Assembly (NCBI GenBank): GCA_002281295.1
Contig: NCFS01000019.1
Span: forward strand, 1 to 35,478
DNA from: Halothiobacillus sp. 35-54-62
GTDB lineage: Bacteria > Pseudomonadota > Gammaproteobacteria > Halothiobacillales > Halothiobacillaceae
Reading direction: 5' to 3'
DNA: 35,478 nucleotides
The notes below the pieces were generated by a model. The model was not told the origin of the DNA. It searched no databases and saw only the letters and a program-made list of their open reading frames with translations. A program made the position numbers and the translations under genes. Below, piece by piece: positions 8,573-16,199 of the stretch. Every line of letters starts with the position of its first letter. The first letter of the stretch is position 1.

Positions 8573-8664
8573 AAGTTATTGGCCAAATTTACAAGGTTCG
8601 TTGCCCCGGAATGGGGTGGTGGTTTGATGGCGGATTAAGCTTTTCATCACAAAACCCCTATGAT

Positions 8665-8703
8665 TGTATAGTTTATGTATAGATCATGTATGGTTATTGT
8701 GCA
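8665..8703. promoter_or_regulatory. Array of four 11-bp direct repeats, putative LitR/PplR operator of the lipid operon
   Basis: TGTATA (8665), TGTATA (8676), TGTATG (8687) and TGTGCA (8698) start exactly 11 bp apart. On the minus strand, TTGCAC (8704-8699), a 17-bp spacer and TATACA (8681-8676) form a possible though imperfect -35/-10 pair facing the amine oxidase operon, so the repeats overlap the promoter itself. Direct repeats at 11-bp spacing are the operator form bound by CarH/LitR MerR regulators, one of which is encoded at 18547-19608. A matching array lies upstream of that gene. Confidence 0.75.
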
Positions 8704-8861
8704 ATGAAGCACGCAAGGGCGCATCGTCATCGGGGCGCTTTTTATGCGTTGAGTGCGGGTGGTTTTAAACCCAGCCGCGCTTGAATTACCCCCTTGCTTG
8801 ATTTACCCGTTGATTGATTTACGCAGGGCGCTTACTTTTGGGTGCAGTGATTTTTAAAATG

Positions 8862-8894
8862 AAAAATCCCCGCTAAGGCAATGCCTGCGGGGAT
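8862..8894 (-). terminator. Rho-independent terminator of prk
   Basis: The outer stem ATCCCCGC/GCGGGGAT (8866-8873 with 8887-8894) continues after two unpaired bases into AGGC/GCCT (8876-8879 with 8883-8886). Read on the minus strand it runs into ATTTTTC, a U-run. It lies 49 nt beyond the prk stop codon, after a smaller hairpin at 8913-8936. Confidence 0.8.
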
Positions 8895-8942
8895 GCTGAA
8901 ATCAATGAGATGACTGAGGCCGAATGGAGCCTCAGTGGGGGG

Positions 8943-9836
8943 TTAGCCGTTGCGCTTTTCGATCATTTGATGGATGAGCGGGGTTAGGATTAAATCCATG
9001 GCGTAGCTCATTTTGCCACCAGGAACCACGATGGTGTTGTAGCGCGACATAAATGACCCGGGGATCATCGAGAGCAGGAAGGGGAAATCCGCACCCGCTT
9101 TGGCCGGATGGCTGAAATGGATAATAACCAAGCTTTCATCGGGGGTAGGAATATCGCGCGTGATGAATGGGTTAGAGGTATCCACCGTTGGCACACGCTG
9201 GAAGTTAATATCCGTGCGTGAGAATTGCGGGGTAATGTGGTTGATGTAATCGGGCATGCGGCGCAGGATGGTATCCACCGTGGCTTCAGCCGAATAGCCG
9301 CGCTCGGCGTTGTCACGGAAGATTTTTTGGATCCATTCCAAATTAACAATCGGCACCACGCCGACCCCTAAATCGACATGGGCTGCGGCATCTACAGAAT
9401 CGGTTTTCACCAAGCCATGCAAGCCTTCGTAGAATAATAAATCGGTGCCACTGGGGATGTCTTCCCAGGGGGTAAATTCGCCCGGTTTAAGGTTGGTGTT
9501 TAAGCGGGCATTATGTTCGAGCGCTTCTTGGTCGCTATGAATGTAGTAGCGCTTTTTGCCCGTGCCGGATTCACCATAGGTTTTAAACAGCTCGCCTAAT
9601 TTATCAAAATGGTTGGCTTCGGGGCCAAAATGCGAAAACGAGAAATTACCCGCCGCTTCCGCCTTTTTGACCGCTTCACGAAACTCCATGCGCGATAAAC
9701 TGTGAAAGCTATCGCCTTCAATCACCACGGGGGTTAAGTTTTCACGGCGGAAAACCTGCTCGAAGGCGCGCTTAACGGTGGTGGTGCCGGCACCGGATGA
9801 ACCGGTTACGGCAACGACGGGATGCTTAACGGACAT
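8943..9836 (-). CDS. prk: Phosphoribulokinase
   Basis: A 297-residue kinase that phosphorylates ribulose 5-phosphate to ribulose 1,5-bisphosphate, the Calvin-cycle step that supplies Rubisco. The P-loop is VTGSSGAGTTTV (10-21). The family blocks VIEGDSFHSLSRMEF, FSHFGPEANHFDKL, ETGTGKKRYY-like SGTGKKRYYIHSDQEA, FYEGLHGL, and PDYINHITPQFSRTDINFQRVPTVDTSNPF identify the short proteobacterial form. The ATG at 9836 has AGGAG at good spacing; the frame extends 15 codons upstream without comparable signals. No Rubisco or other cbb genes are adjacent, so CO2 fixation genes are dispersed, and prk appears to be a single-gene unit with its own terminator. Confidence 0.96.
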   Translation of the reverse strand: MSVKHPVVAVTGSSGAGTTTVKRAFEQVFRRENLTPVVIEGDSFHSLSRMEFREAVKKAEAAGNFSFSHFGPEANHFDKLGELFKTYGESGTGKKRYYIHSDQEALEHNARLNTNLKPGEFTPWEDIPSGTDLLFYEGLHGLVKTDSVDAAAHVDLGVGVVPIVNLEWIQKIFRDNAERGYSAEATVDTILRRMPDYINHITPQFSRTDINFQRVPTVDTSNPFITRDIPTPDESLVIIHFSHPAKAGADFPFLLSMIPGSFMSRYNTIVVPGGKMSYAMDLILTPLIHQMIEKRNG

Positions 9837-10032
9837 AGTTGCTCCTAAACTCAAAGACAAAAAAGAATCACATGGGATCATGTCTCGCCGGGGTGGCGAG
9901 GGCTGATCAAATGCGACTCACAGATGACAGACACTTAGCAAGGCGATATTAGGCGTTTATAGGCGGTCGGACAAGCCAATCTGATGCAAAATTTTGCCGA
10001 GCGCCCCAATTATCTTGTGCCCGCTTCGCCGT
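9837..10032 (-). promoter_or_regulatory. prk leader and promoter region
   Basis: The 196 bp upstream of prk contain the small hairpin CTCGCC/GGCGAG (9884-9889 with 9895-9900) and the inverted repeat ACATG/CATGT near 9872-9885. CbbR, the LysR-type regulator of cbb genes, is known to bind such upstream regions, but I could not pick out a convincing CbbR site or -35/-10 pair, so only the location is offered. Confidence 0.3.
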
Positions 10033-10842
10033 TTAGGGTGCTCGTCGCCGATAGAGCAGATCAAATACGGCGTGATTGAGGCGAATGCCTCGGCGCTCAA
10101 ATTTGGTTTCTGGCCGCCAAGCGGGGCGTGCGGCCTCGCCACTGCCAGTATGGGCGGCAACAAAGGCCGGGTGCGCATCGAGTACGGCGCGCATGTGTTC
10201 AGCGTAGGGCGCCCAATCCGTGGCGCAATGCCAGAGGCCGGTGGGGTTTAATTTGCGCGCGATCAGATCAGCAAAGGGTGTTTGAACAATACGCCGTTTG
10301 TGATGACGCGCCTTGTGCCATGGGTCAGGAAAATACAGCAAGAGGCGATCAAGGCTGTTGTCTTTGATGCGTTGCTGCAAGAACGGCACGGCATCTTCAG
10401 CCACGATACGGATATTGGTTAAGCCTAAACGTTCAATGCCGAGCACGAGTTGCCCAACGCCGGGCCTATGAACTTCTATGCCGATAAAATCGTGTTCTGG
10501 CGCGGCTGCGGCCATGGCGAGCAAACTTTCCCCATTGCCAAAGCCAATTTCGAGCGTGCAGGGTGCCACGCGGCCAAATACTTGACTTAAATCCAGTAAA
10601 GCGCCTTGGCCGGCCAACTCAACGGCGGGCAGCTGCTCGCTGATGGCACGGGCTTGCGCGCCGGTGAGCCGCCCTTCTCGGCGAATAAACGAGCGAATGG
10701 CCCGGTGAACGGGGTGGGACCGTGCCTTTGGCGTGGGCGCCGCTGGGCTCTCGGGGGCGGATGCAAGCAGGCTTGCTTGCTGACTTGCTTGCTGTCTGGC
10801 TTGCTGTCTGGCTTGCTGTCTGGCTTGGGGCTGATCTGTCAT
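10033..10842 (-). CDS. trmB: tRNA (guanine-N7-)-methyltransferase TrmB
   Basis: A 269-residue SAM-dependent enzyme that makes m7G46 in tRNA variable loops. LEIGFGNGESLLAMA is the SAM-binding motif, FIGIEVHRPGVGQLV follows, and YFPDPWHKARHHKRRIVQ is the diagnostic TrmB block. The C-terminal TKFERRG is also typical. Compared with usual lengths of about 215-240, the N terminus is longer and begins with a Gln/Ala/Arg repeat (ARQQ units, residues about 7-18) encoded by 12-bp tandem repeats. The start codon lies 8 nt after the thiG stop, so thiG and trmB form an operon as in many gammaproteobacteria. No clear Shine-Dalgarno sequence; a later start is possible. Confidence 0.93.
   Translation of the reverse strand: MTDQPQARQQARQQARQQASQQASLLASAPESPAAPTPKARSHPVHRAIRSFIRREGRLTGAQARAISEQLPAVELAGQGALLDLSQVFGRVAPCTLEIGFGNGESLLAMAAAAPEHDFIGIEVHRPGVGQLVLGIERLGLTNIRIVAEDAVPFLQQRIKDNSLDRLLLYFPDPWHKARHHKRRIVQTPFADLIARKLNPTGLWHCATDWAPYAEHMRAVLDAHPAFVAAHTGSGEAARPAWRPETKFERRGIRLNHAVFDLLYRRRAP
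10789..10824. repeat. Three 12-bp tandem repeats at the start of trmB
   Basis: The unit TTGCTGTCTGGC occurs three times in succession (10789-10800, 10801-10812, 10813-10824), with degenerate CTTGCTTGC material on the left. In the minus-strand trmB frame it encodes ARQQ repeats, so changes in copy number keep the frame. Confidence 0.9.
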
Positions 10843-10850
10843 GGGTGGGC

Positions 10851-11639
10851 TCAGAAAAAAAGGCCGTCAATGGGAGATGAGGCGCTGGCAAAGCGTTTGC
10901 GGGGCATTCGTCCGGCTAAAAAGGCTTCTCGCCCCGCTTCAACGGCTTTTTTCATGGCGGAGGCCATCAGCACGGGGTTTTTAGCGGCGGCAATCGCGGT
11001 GTTCATTAACACGCCATCGCAGCCAAGCTCCATGGCAATGGCCGCATCGGAGGCGGTGCCGACGCCCGCATCTACGATGATGGGCACTTTGGCATTTTCG
11101 ATGATGGTGAGTAGGTTGTATTTGTTTTGAATGCCTAAGCCTGAGCCAATGGGTGCGGCTAAGGGCATAACGGCCACGCAGCCAATCTCTTCTAGGCGCT
11201 GGCAGATGATGGGGTCATCTGAGGTGTACACCATCACCTCAAAGCCATCGGCCACTAAGATTTCAGCCGCTTTAAGGGTGGCCGTAACATCGGGGTAAAG
11301 GGTTTTGGCATCGCCCAAAACCTCTAATTTAACCAAGTTGTGGCCATCGAGCAGCTCGCGCGCCAGTTTGCAGGTGCGCACGGCATCGTCGCTCGTGTAG
11401 CAGCCGGCGGTATTGGGCAAAATGGTGTAGCGATCGGGCGTTAAGATGTCGAGTAAGTTGGGCTCGCCGGGGTTTTGCCCGATATTGCTGCGCCGAATGG
11501 CAACGGTGACTATTTGCGTGCCTGCTGCTTCAGATGCGGCTTGGGTTTCTGCCATGTCTTTAAATTTGCCGGTGCCGGTGAGCAAGCGGGAATGAAATTG
11601 GCGGCTGCCGATGGTTAGGATGTCGGGGTGTGTTGTCAT
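10851..11639 (-). CDS. thiG: Thiazole synthase ThiG
   Basis: A 262-residue TIM-barrel enzyme that forms the thiazole phosphate of thiamine from 1-deoxyxylulose 5-phosphate, dehydroglycine and ThiS thiocarboxylate. Recognisable blocks are [39 protein letters not shown], the catalytic-Lys region [51 protein letters not shown] and [12 protein letters not shown]. The ATG at 11639 was preferred over an in-frame TTG at 11654. The sulfur carrier gene thiS, often directly upstream, is not present: only 115 bp separate thiG from ygfZ. trmB follows after 8 nt. Confidence 0.96.
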   Translation of the reverse strand: MTTHPDILTIGSRQFHSRLLTGTGKFKDMAETQAASEAAGTQIVTVAIRRSNIGQNPGEPNLLDILTPDRYTILPNTAGCYTSDDAVRTCKLARELLDGHNLVKLEVLGDAKTLYPDVTATLKAAEILVADGFEVMVYTSDDPIICQRLEEIGCVAVMPLAAPIGSGLGIQNKYNLLTIIENAKVPIIVDAGVGTASDAAIAMELGCDGVLMNTAIAAAKNPVLMASAMKKAVEAGREAFLAGRMPRKRFASASSPIDGLFF

Positions 11640-11754
11640 ACTTAAAATTCTCAAGCAATAAATGAAGTTAATCGCGGGGGTAACCTTACGCCCTCGCTAT
11701 ATTTTATTCAACCCAGCCAAAAGCCTGTGCTGTTTTTTTGTTGAGCGCCTGCGC

Positions 11755-12783
11755 TCAGTGGGTTTGCGCGGGGGGATTCTCCACAAACGGGCTCGGATAA
11801 AGCACGCAAGGATGCTGTTCGACAACGAGGGCATCATGGGCATGGTTTAGCCGGATGACGGCCAGAAATTGCTGCGCCGAGAATTCGCCGGATTCGCACC
11901 ACGCACTGCGCACAATTTCGCCCACTTCAGTATCGGGTTGATTCGCCAAATAGATTAGCGTGCCTGCGGGGAGTAATTGGGGGTGGGGGGTATGCCCCAT
12001 GATCATGCGTCGATTCGATTTGCCTAAATAATGCAGCCGAGCAATGACTTCTTGGCCGGGATAACAGCCTTTTTTAAAGCTAACAGCCGAAAGATGATCA
12101 AGGTTAATCCACTGGGGGACAAACTGCAGATAGGTTGCGCGGTGGATTTCTGGCAGGCCATCATGAATTTCGGCGCAATCCCACACGGCTTGCGTCACGG
12201 GTGTTGGGATCAGGGGTGTGATGCGTTCCGCGATCACGGCGAGCGCGGTTAACGGGCCTTGAATGGATAGACGCAGGTTGCCTGCTTGATGCTCCCCGCT
12301 GGCAATTAGGCCACCTAATAGTGCGATTTGTTGCTGCGGGGCGGGCGATTGGTGACCGATTGCTAACGCCTCAAGCAGGCTGCTCGTTGGGTTGATAAGG
12401 CCGATGAATCCCCAATCGTCTTCTAAGGTGAGGGTAACTTTTCGCCGTAATACATAGAGTTTTAAGATTTTGAATAGGTCGGCGCGTAAATCTTGCGGCA
12501 CGGTGAGGTGAAAGGCCAAGCCATGCGGCGTTTGCTCGGGATGCACCATCAAAAGAGATAAAATGCGCCCCTTGGCGTTGCATAGGGCGCTGCGCGAAGC
12601 CTTCGCGGGGCTTAAAGCTAAAATGTCTTGCGTGAGCATGGCTTGCAAAAAATCAGCGGCCTCGTCGCCGGCGACCCGAATGCTGGCGCGCTGGGGCAAC
12701 ACGAGCCAACCGGTTTCATTGGGTTTAAGCTCGCTTCTTGCGGGGGGCAGGGCGTGCAAAAATTGGATCCACGCAGTATTCAT
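11755..12783 (-). CDS. ygfZ: Folate-binding YgfZ/CAF17 family protein
   Basis: A 342-residue homologue of the aminomethyltransferase (GcvT) fold used in Fe-S cluster maintenance. The signature KKGCYPGQEVIARLHYLGKSNRR contains the conserved Cys of the family. The N-terminal half carries RVAGDEAADFLQAMLTQDI and SALCNAKGRILSLLMV, both typical. YgfZ uses tetrahydrofolate and supports Fe-S enzymes such as MiaB. The ATG at 12783 was preferred over an in-frame TTG at 12798; neither has a strong ribosome-binding site. The YgfX-like gene starts divergently 135 bp away, recalling the ygfZ-sdhE-ygfX neighbourhood of gammaproteobacteria, although sdhE is absent. Confidence 0.93.
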   Translation of the reverse strand: MNTAWIQFLHALPPARSELKPNETGWLVLPQRASIRVAGDEAADFLQAMLTQDILALSPAKASRSALCNAKGRILSLLMVHPEQTPHGLAFHLTVPQDLRADLFKILKLYVLRRKVTLTLEDDWGFIGLINPTSSLLEALAIGHQSPAPQQQIALLGGLIASGEHQAGNLRLSIQGPLTALAVIAERITPLIPTPVTQAVWDCAEIHDGLPEIHRATYLQFVPQWINLDHLSAVSFKKGCYPGQEVIARLHYLGKSNRRMIMGHTPHPQLLPAGTLIYLANQPDTEVGEIVRSAWCESGEFSAQQFLAVIRLNHAHDALVVEQHPCVLYPSPFVENPPAQTH

Positions 12784-12845
12784 AACATTGATTTTCAATT
12801 AAACAAAAGAGTCACAGGATAGCATTGACGCGGGGTGGGGCACAG

Positions 12846-12867
12846 GTTTCTGAGTGGTTTCTGAGTG
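12846..12867. repeat. 11-bp tandem duplication upstream of the ygfX-like gene
   Basis: GTTTCTGAGTG occurs at 12846-12856 and 12857-12867 in the divergent ygfZ/ygfX-like intergenic region. A looser AGTGGCTTTT repeat follows (12864 and 12891). No regulatory role can be assigned. Confidence 0.7.
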
Positions 12868-12918
12868 GCTTTTGCCATGCAGAAGCTTTAAGTGGCTTTT
12901 AATGGAAGGGGGCTTGAT

Positions 12919-13362
12919 ATGAATGCGATGACTTGGTCGGCCGCGCTTGGGATTGATAAAAATTTAATTCGCCTAGGCTTTTTTATGCAGGGCATGGCGG
13001 TGCTGGCGGTGGGTTTATGCGGTGTTGCTTTAAATTTACCCTTGGCCGTTTCGGTGGGGATGGGGGGCGTTGCGGCATGGGTTTTTATCTCTTGGGGGCG
13101 TCATCGGCCTGCCGTTTGGTCTGATTGTGGGTATTTAAGTTTGGAATCGGGGCGCGGCCGGTGGCAAGATTCAGACGGCGGCCTTTTTGAAGGGTCGTTA
13201 ACCTGGCTTTGGACGGGGCAAGCCCTTGTGGGGCTGGTGCTGGTTGATCACGCGGGGCGGCAAAAGGCGCTCTGGCTCACCCAAGCACGCATGGGTTCGA
13301 TCGCGTGGTGCCAGTTGCAACAATGGCTGCGTGTGGCTGATACCAATTCGTTGCCGCGTTGA
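12919..13362 (+). CDS. YgfX-like membrane protein (tentative)
   Basis: A 147-residue protein with two adjacent hydrophobic helices near the N terminus (about 17-58: GFFMQGMAVLAVGLCGVALNL, then AVSVGMGGVAAWVFISWG) and a soluble C-terminal part with a WLWTGQALVGLVLVDHAGRQKALWL segment. This layout and the closeness to ygfZ resemble YgfX, a small inner-membrane protein usually encoded beside sdhE. No catalytic motif is visible. The ATG at 12919 has GGAAGGGGG upstream and was preferred to GTG at 12892. It ends 1 nt before the coaE stop codon in convergent orientation. Confidence 0.6.
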   Translation: MNAMTWSAALGIDKNLIRLGFFMQGMAVLAVGLCGVALNLPLAVSVGMGGVAAWVFISWGRHRPAVWSDCGYLSLESGRGRWQDSDGGLFEGSLTWLWTGQALVGLVLVDHAGRQKALWLTQARMGSIAWCQLQQWLRVADTNSLPR

Positions 13363-13363
13363 A

Positions 13364-13981
13364 TCAGTGGGTAGTTGAACAGGCCAATAATTGCTGGTGG
13401 CGCTGTTGTACTTGGGCTTGGAGCTGGGTTAAATCGCCGGTGTTGTCTAACCAGTCATCGACGAAGGGCGCGCGCTGTGCATCGGTGCTTTGTGCCGCCA
13501 GCATTTGGCTGGCAAGTGTTTCATCAATGCCCGGGCGCTGTAGCAGGCGCGCACGTTGGAGCGCGGGCGTGGCGCGAATGCCAATCACGCGGTTTAGCCA
13601 GCTGTACTGCGGCCTAACTTGGGGCTCGGCCAGCAGCGCAATCACCACGACCACATAAGGCGATTCGGCCGCCGCGTTTGTAGCGCGTTCGTAGGCGAGC
13701 GCCCGAATCGCGGGGTGCACAATGGATTCAAGCTGCGCTCTTGCGATGGGATCATTGAAAACAAGGTGGCGTAACGCCGCGCGATGAAGCGTGCCATCGG
13801 GTTTGATTAGGTTTTGACCAAACGCTTGAGCAATTAAGGCAAGCGCCGGCTGGTGCGGCGCCACGAGTTCTCGGCTAAGCACATCGGTGTCGATAATAGG
13901 CACGCCTTGGGTGGCCAAAAATTGGGTGACCGTGCTTTTGCCACTGGCAATGCCGCCGGTTAAGCCAACAATCAAGCCCAT
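13364..13981 (-). CDS. coaE: Dephospho-CoA kinase
   Basis: A 205-residue kinase catalysing the last step of coenzyme A synthesis. The P-loop LTGGIASGKST lies at residues 7-17, followed by GVPIIDTDVLSREL and the CoA-binding-domain block LRHLVFNDPIARAQLESIVHPAIR. The length matches the family (about 200). The ATG at 13981 is preceded by AGGAGG; the open frame continues upstream to 14068, but that part overlaps pilD and lacks these features. It follows pilD directly in the classic pilB-pilC-pilD-coaE order. Confidence 0.96.
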   Translation of the reverse strand: MGLIVGLTGGIASGKSTVTQFLATQGVPIIDTDVLSRELVAPHQPALALIAQAFGQNLIKPDGTLHRAALRHLVFNDPIARAQLESIVHPAIRALAYERATNAAAESPYVVVVIALLAEPQVRPQYSWLNRVIGIRATPALQRARLLQRPGIDETLASQMLAAQSTDAQRAPFVDDWLDNTGDLTQLQAQVQQRHQQLLACSTTH

Positions 13982-14021
13982 AACGCCTCCTGTATGCTGG
14001 CCAAGCCGAATGATCGACCCG

Positions 14022-14924
14022 TTAATGAAGCCCCGTGCTGCCGAGATAAAACCGCAAAATGGGTTCACCCCAATAGAAACTTAAAAGCCCCGCACTGGCA
14101 AGATAAGGGCCAAAGGGGATGGGGATGCGCTGGTCATGCTTTAAAAATAACACCATAGCGATGCCCACCACCGCACCAACACCGGCCGAAAGCACCAAAA
14201 CCAAGGGCAATTGCTGCCACCCCAGCCAAGCGCCCAAAGCGGCAAGCAATTTGAAATCACCAAAGCCCATGCCATCGCGTCCGGTGGCCAACTTAAACAG
14301 CCAATACACGCTCCATAACGCCAGATACCCGGCCACTGCGCCGATGACAGCTGTTTGCAGCGATAGGGCGGAGCCTGTGCCCATTAAGGCCAAGAGAATG
14401 CCTAACCACATTAACGGGAGGGTTAAAATATCAGGGAGTAAGGTCGTTTTTAAGTCGATAACCGCTGCGGCAAGCAACACCCAGCTAAAAACCATGGCGG
14501 CGAATGCCGTGCTTGAAACACCAAATTTAGCGGCCGCAAGCAGGGTGAGCAAGCCGCTGAGTAATTCAATGAGGGGGTATTGAACACTAATTTTATGCCC
14601 GCAGTGCGCGCACTTACCGCGCAAAGCGAGCCAGCTCACGACGGGGATGTTTTGCCAGGATTTAATCGGGGTTTGGCAATTGGGGCAGGCCGATCGCGGG
14701 GTGATGAGGTTATAAACGGCGGGCTGAGTTGCATTGGGCTCTGCGGGGAGTTCAAGCAGATCGCGGCAATCTTGCGCCCAACCCCGCTCCATCATGAGGG
14801 GGAGTCGGTGGATCACCACGTTAAGAAAGCTGCCCACAAGAAGGCCAAATACCCCCGCAAATATCAACCAAGCGAGGGGGTATTGTGCAAAAAAACTCGA
14901 CCAAGTGGAGAGGATGCTCATCAT
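14022..14924 (-). CDS. pilD: Type IV prepilin peptidase/N-methyltransferase PilD
   Basis: A 300-residue inner-membrane aspartyl protease that cleaves prepilins and methylates their new N terminus. It has two domains: a cytoplasmic methyltransferase-like loop with two CxxC pairs (CPNCQTPI and CAHCGHKI), and the A24 peptidase part with catalytic aspartates in AAVIDLKT and GMGFGDFKL. About eight hydrophobic segments are visible. It starts with tandem ATG codons at 14924, 22 nt after pilC. It also processes type II secretion pseudopilins in many gammaproteobacteria. Confidence 0.96.
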   Translation of the reverse strand: MMSILSTWSSFFAQYPLAWLIFAGVFGLLVGSFLNVVIHRLPLMMERGWAQDCRDLLELPAEPNATQPAVYNLITPRSACPNCQTPIKSWQNIPVVSWLALRGKCAHCGHKISVQYPLIELLSGLLTLLAAAKFGVSSTAFAAMVFSWVLLAAAVIDLKTTLLPDILTLPLMWLGILLALMGTGSALSLQTAVIGAVAGYLALWSVYWLFKLATGRDGMGFGDFKLLAALGAWLGWQQLPLVLVLSAGVGAVVGIAMVLFLKHDQRIPIPFGPYLASAGLLSFYWGEPILRFYLGSTGLH

Positions 14925-14946
14925 TAAACGCTGTTTGTGCGGGGCA

Positions 14947-16188
14947 TTAAACCACGGAACCCAGTTTGAAAATGGGCAGGTACATGGCGATTACTAAGCC
15001 ACCGACCACAACCCCCAAGAACGCCATAATCATCGGCTCAAGCAAGCTTGCCATGGCGTCAACCATGTTATCGACTTCTTCTTCGTACATATCCGCGACT
15101 TTGCTGAGCATGGTGTCTAGCGCGCCAGTTTCTTCACCAATGGCCACCATTTGCACCACCATTACGGGGAACAATTTGGATTGCTGCATGGCAACTTTAA
15201 GCGGGGAGCCGGCGGCGATGATGTCGCGCATGTTCATAACCGCATCACTGAACATCGCGTTGCCGGTAGAGCCTGCCGTGGGCGGCATGGCCTCAACGAG
15301 GGGTACCCCGGCTGAAAACATGGTGCTTAAGGTGCGTGCAAAGCGGGCAATGGCGGCTTTTTCGGTGAGGGGGCCGAAAATGGGCATTTTGAGAATCATG
15401 CGATCAAGAAAATGGTTAAACGGGTCGGAGCGACGTTTGACATAGGTGAACAAGAAAATCGCCAAGCCGATACTGCCAAAGATGATGTACCAGTATTTTT
15501 GGAACGCCTCGGAGAGCCCAATTACAAATAAGGTAAAGGCGGGTAAAGTGGCGCCAAAACCATCGAAAAGCTCTTTAAATTGCGGGATAACGAAAATGAG
15601 CAAAATGGCCGTAACGACAAACGCCACCACCACAACGGCGATGGGGTAGAACAAGGCTTTTTTGATTTTGCCTTTAAGGCTTTCACTTTTTTCTTTGTAA
15701 ATGGCGATGCGGTCGAGCACAAGTTCAAGCGAGCCTGAATCCTCGCCTGCCCGCACGAGGTTAACAAAGAGTTCATCAAAATATTTGCGGTGTTTATCCA
15801 GTGCATCAGCGAGGGTTAAACCGCTTTCCAGATCATTTTTTACCGTGGTGATTAGTTCTTGCATGGCCACCTTTTCAGCACTTTGGGCAATGATGTCCAG
15901 TGCTTGCACAATCGGTAAGCCGGCCGTCATCATGGTGGCCAGCTGACGGGCAAAAACCGAAATATCTTTCGCGTTAATGGTGCCGGTATTGGCAAACAGT
16001 GGCTTGGGTTTTTTCTTGACGCGAATCACGGTAAGCCCTAATCGGCGAACTTCTGCGCGCACGACCATCTCGTTAAACGCGCTCATTTCGCCTTTAACGA
16101 GCTTGCCATCCTTGTTTTTTGAGTCGTAGATAAAGACGGTTTTTTCGTCTTTTTTCGGTTTTTTCTTTGCGGTTGCTGCAACGGCCAT
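14947..16188 (-). CDS. pilC: Type IV pilus inner-membrane platform protein PilC
   Basis: A 413-residue GspF/PilC family protein that forms the inner-membrane platform on which the pilus is assembled and retracted. Two repeats of the GspF domain each begin with an FARQLATMMTAGLPIVQALDII / FARTLSTMFSAGVPLVEAM type motif (about 78 and 280), and three transmembrane segments are visible (about 180-210, 230-250, 385-410). A basic Lys-rich N terminus precedes them. GGGAGA precedes the ATG at 16188. It is 11 nt downstream of pilB and 22 nt upstream of pilD. Confidence 0.96.
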   Translation of the reverse strand: MAVAATAKKKPKKDEKTVFIYDSKNKDGKLVKGEMSAFNEMVVRAEVRRLGLTVIRVKKKPKPLFANTGTINAKDISVFARQLATMMTAGLPIVQALDIIAQSAEKVAMQELITTVKNDLESGLTLADALDKHRKYFDELFVNLVRAGEDSGSLELVLDRIAIYKEKSESLKGKIKKALFYPIAVVVVAFVVTAILLIFVIPQFKELFDGFGATLPAFTLFVIGLSEAFQKYWYIIFGSIGLAIFLFTYVKRRSDPFNHFLDRMILKMPIFGPLTEKAAIARFARTLSTMFSAGVPLVEAMPPTAGSTGNAMFSDAVMNMRDIIAAGSPLKVAMQQSKLFPVMVVQMVAIGEETGALDTMLSKVADMYEEEVDNMVDAMASLLEPMIMAFLGVVVGGLVIAMYLPIFKLGSVV

Positions 16189-16199
16189 GGTGTTCTCCC

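Larger units (their letters stand above)
8573..8942. other. Intergenic control region between the lipid operon and prk
   Basis: This 370-bp gene-free stretch holds the 11-bp repeat array and promoter of the leftward lipid operon (right at 8665-8704) and, toward prk, two hairpins: a stem 8913-8920/8929-8936 just past the prk stop and the stronger terminator at 8862-8894. Nothing coding is supported in 8704-8861. Confidence 0.7.

Noticed and set aside
9837..10032. CbbR binding site upstream of prk
   Set aside because: Expected from biology, but no convincing T-N11-A pair arrangement or LysR-type dyad stands out against chance.
13982..14068. 29-residue N-terminal extension of CoaE
   Set aside because: It overlaps pilD, does not match the family, and the internal ATG at 13981 has a perfect AGGAGG site.
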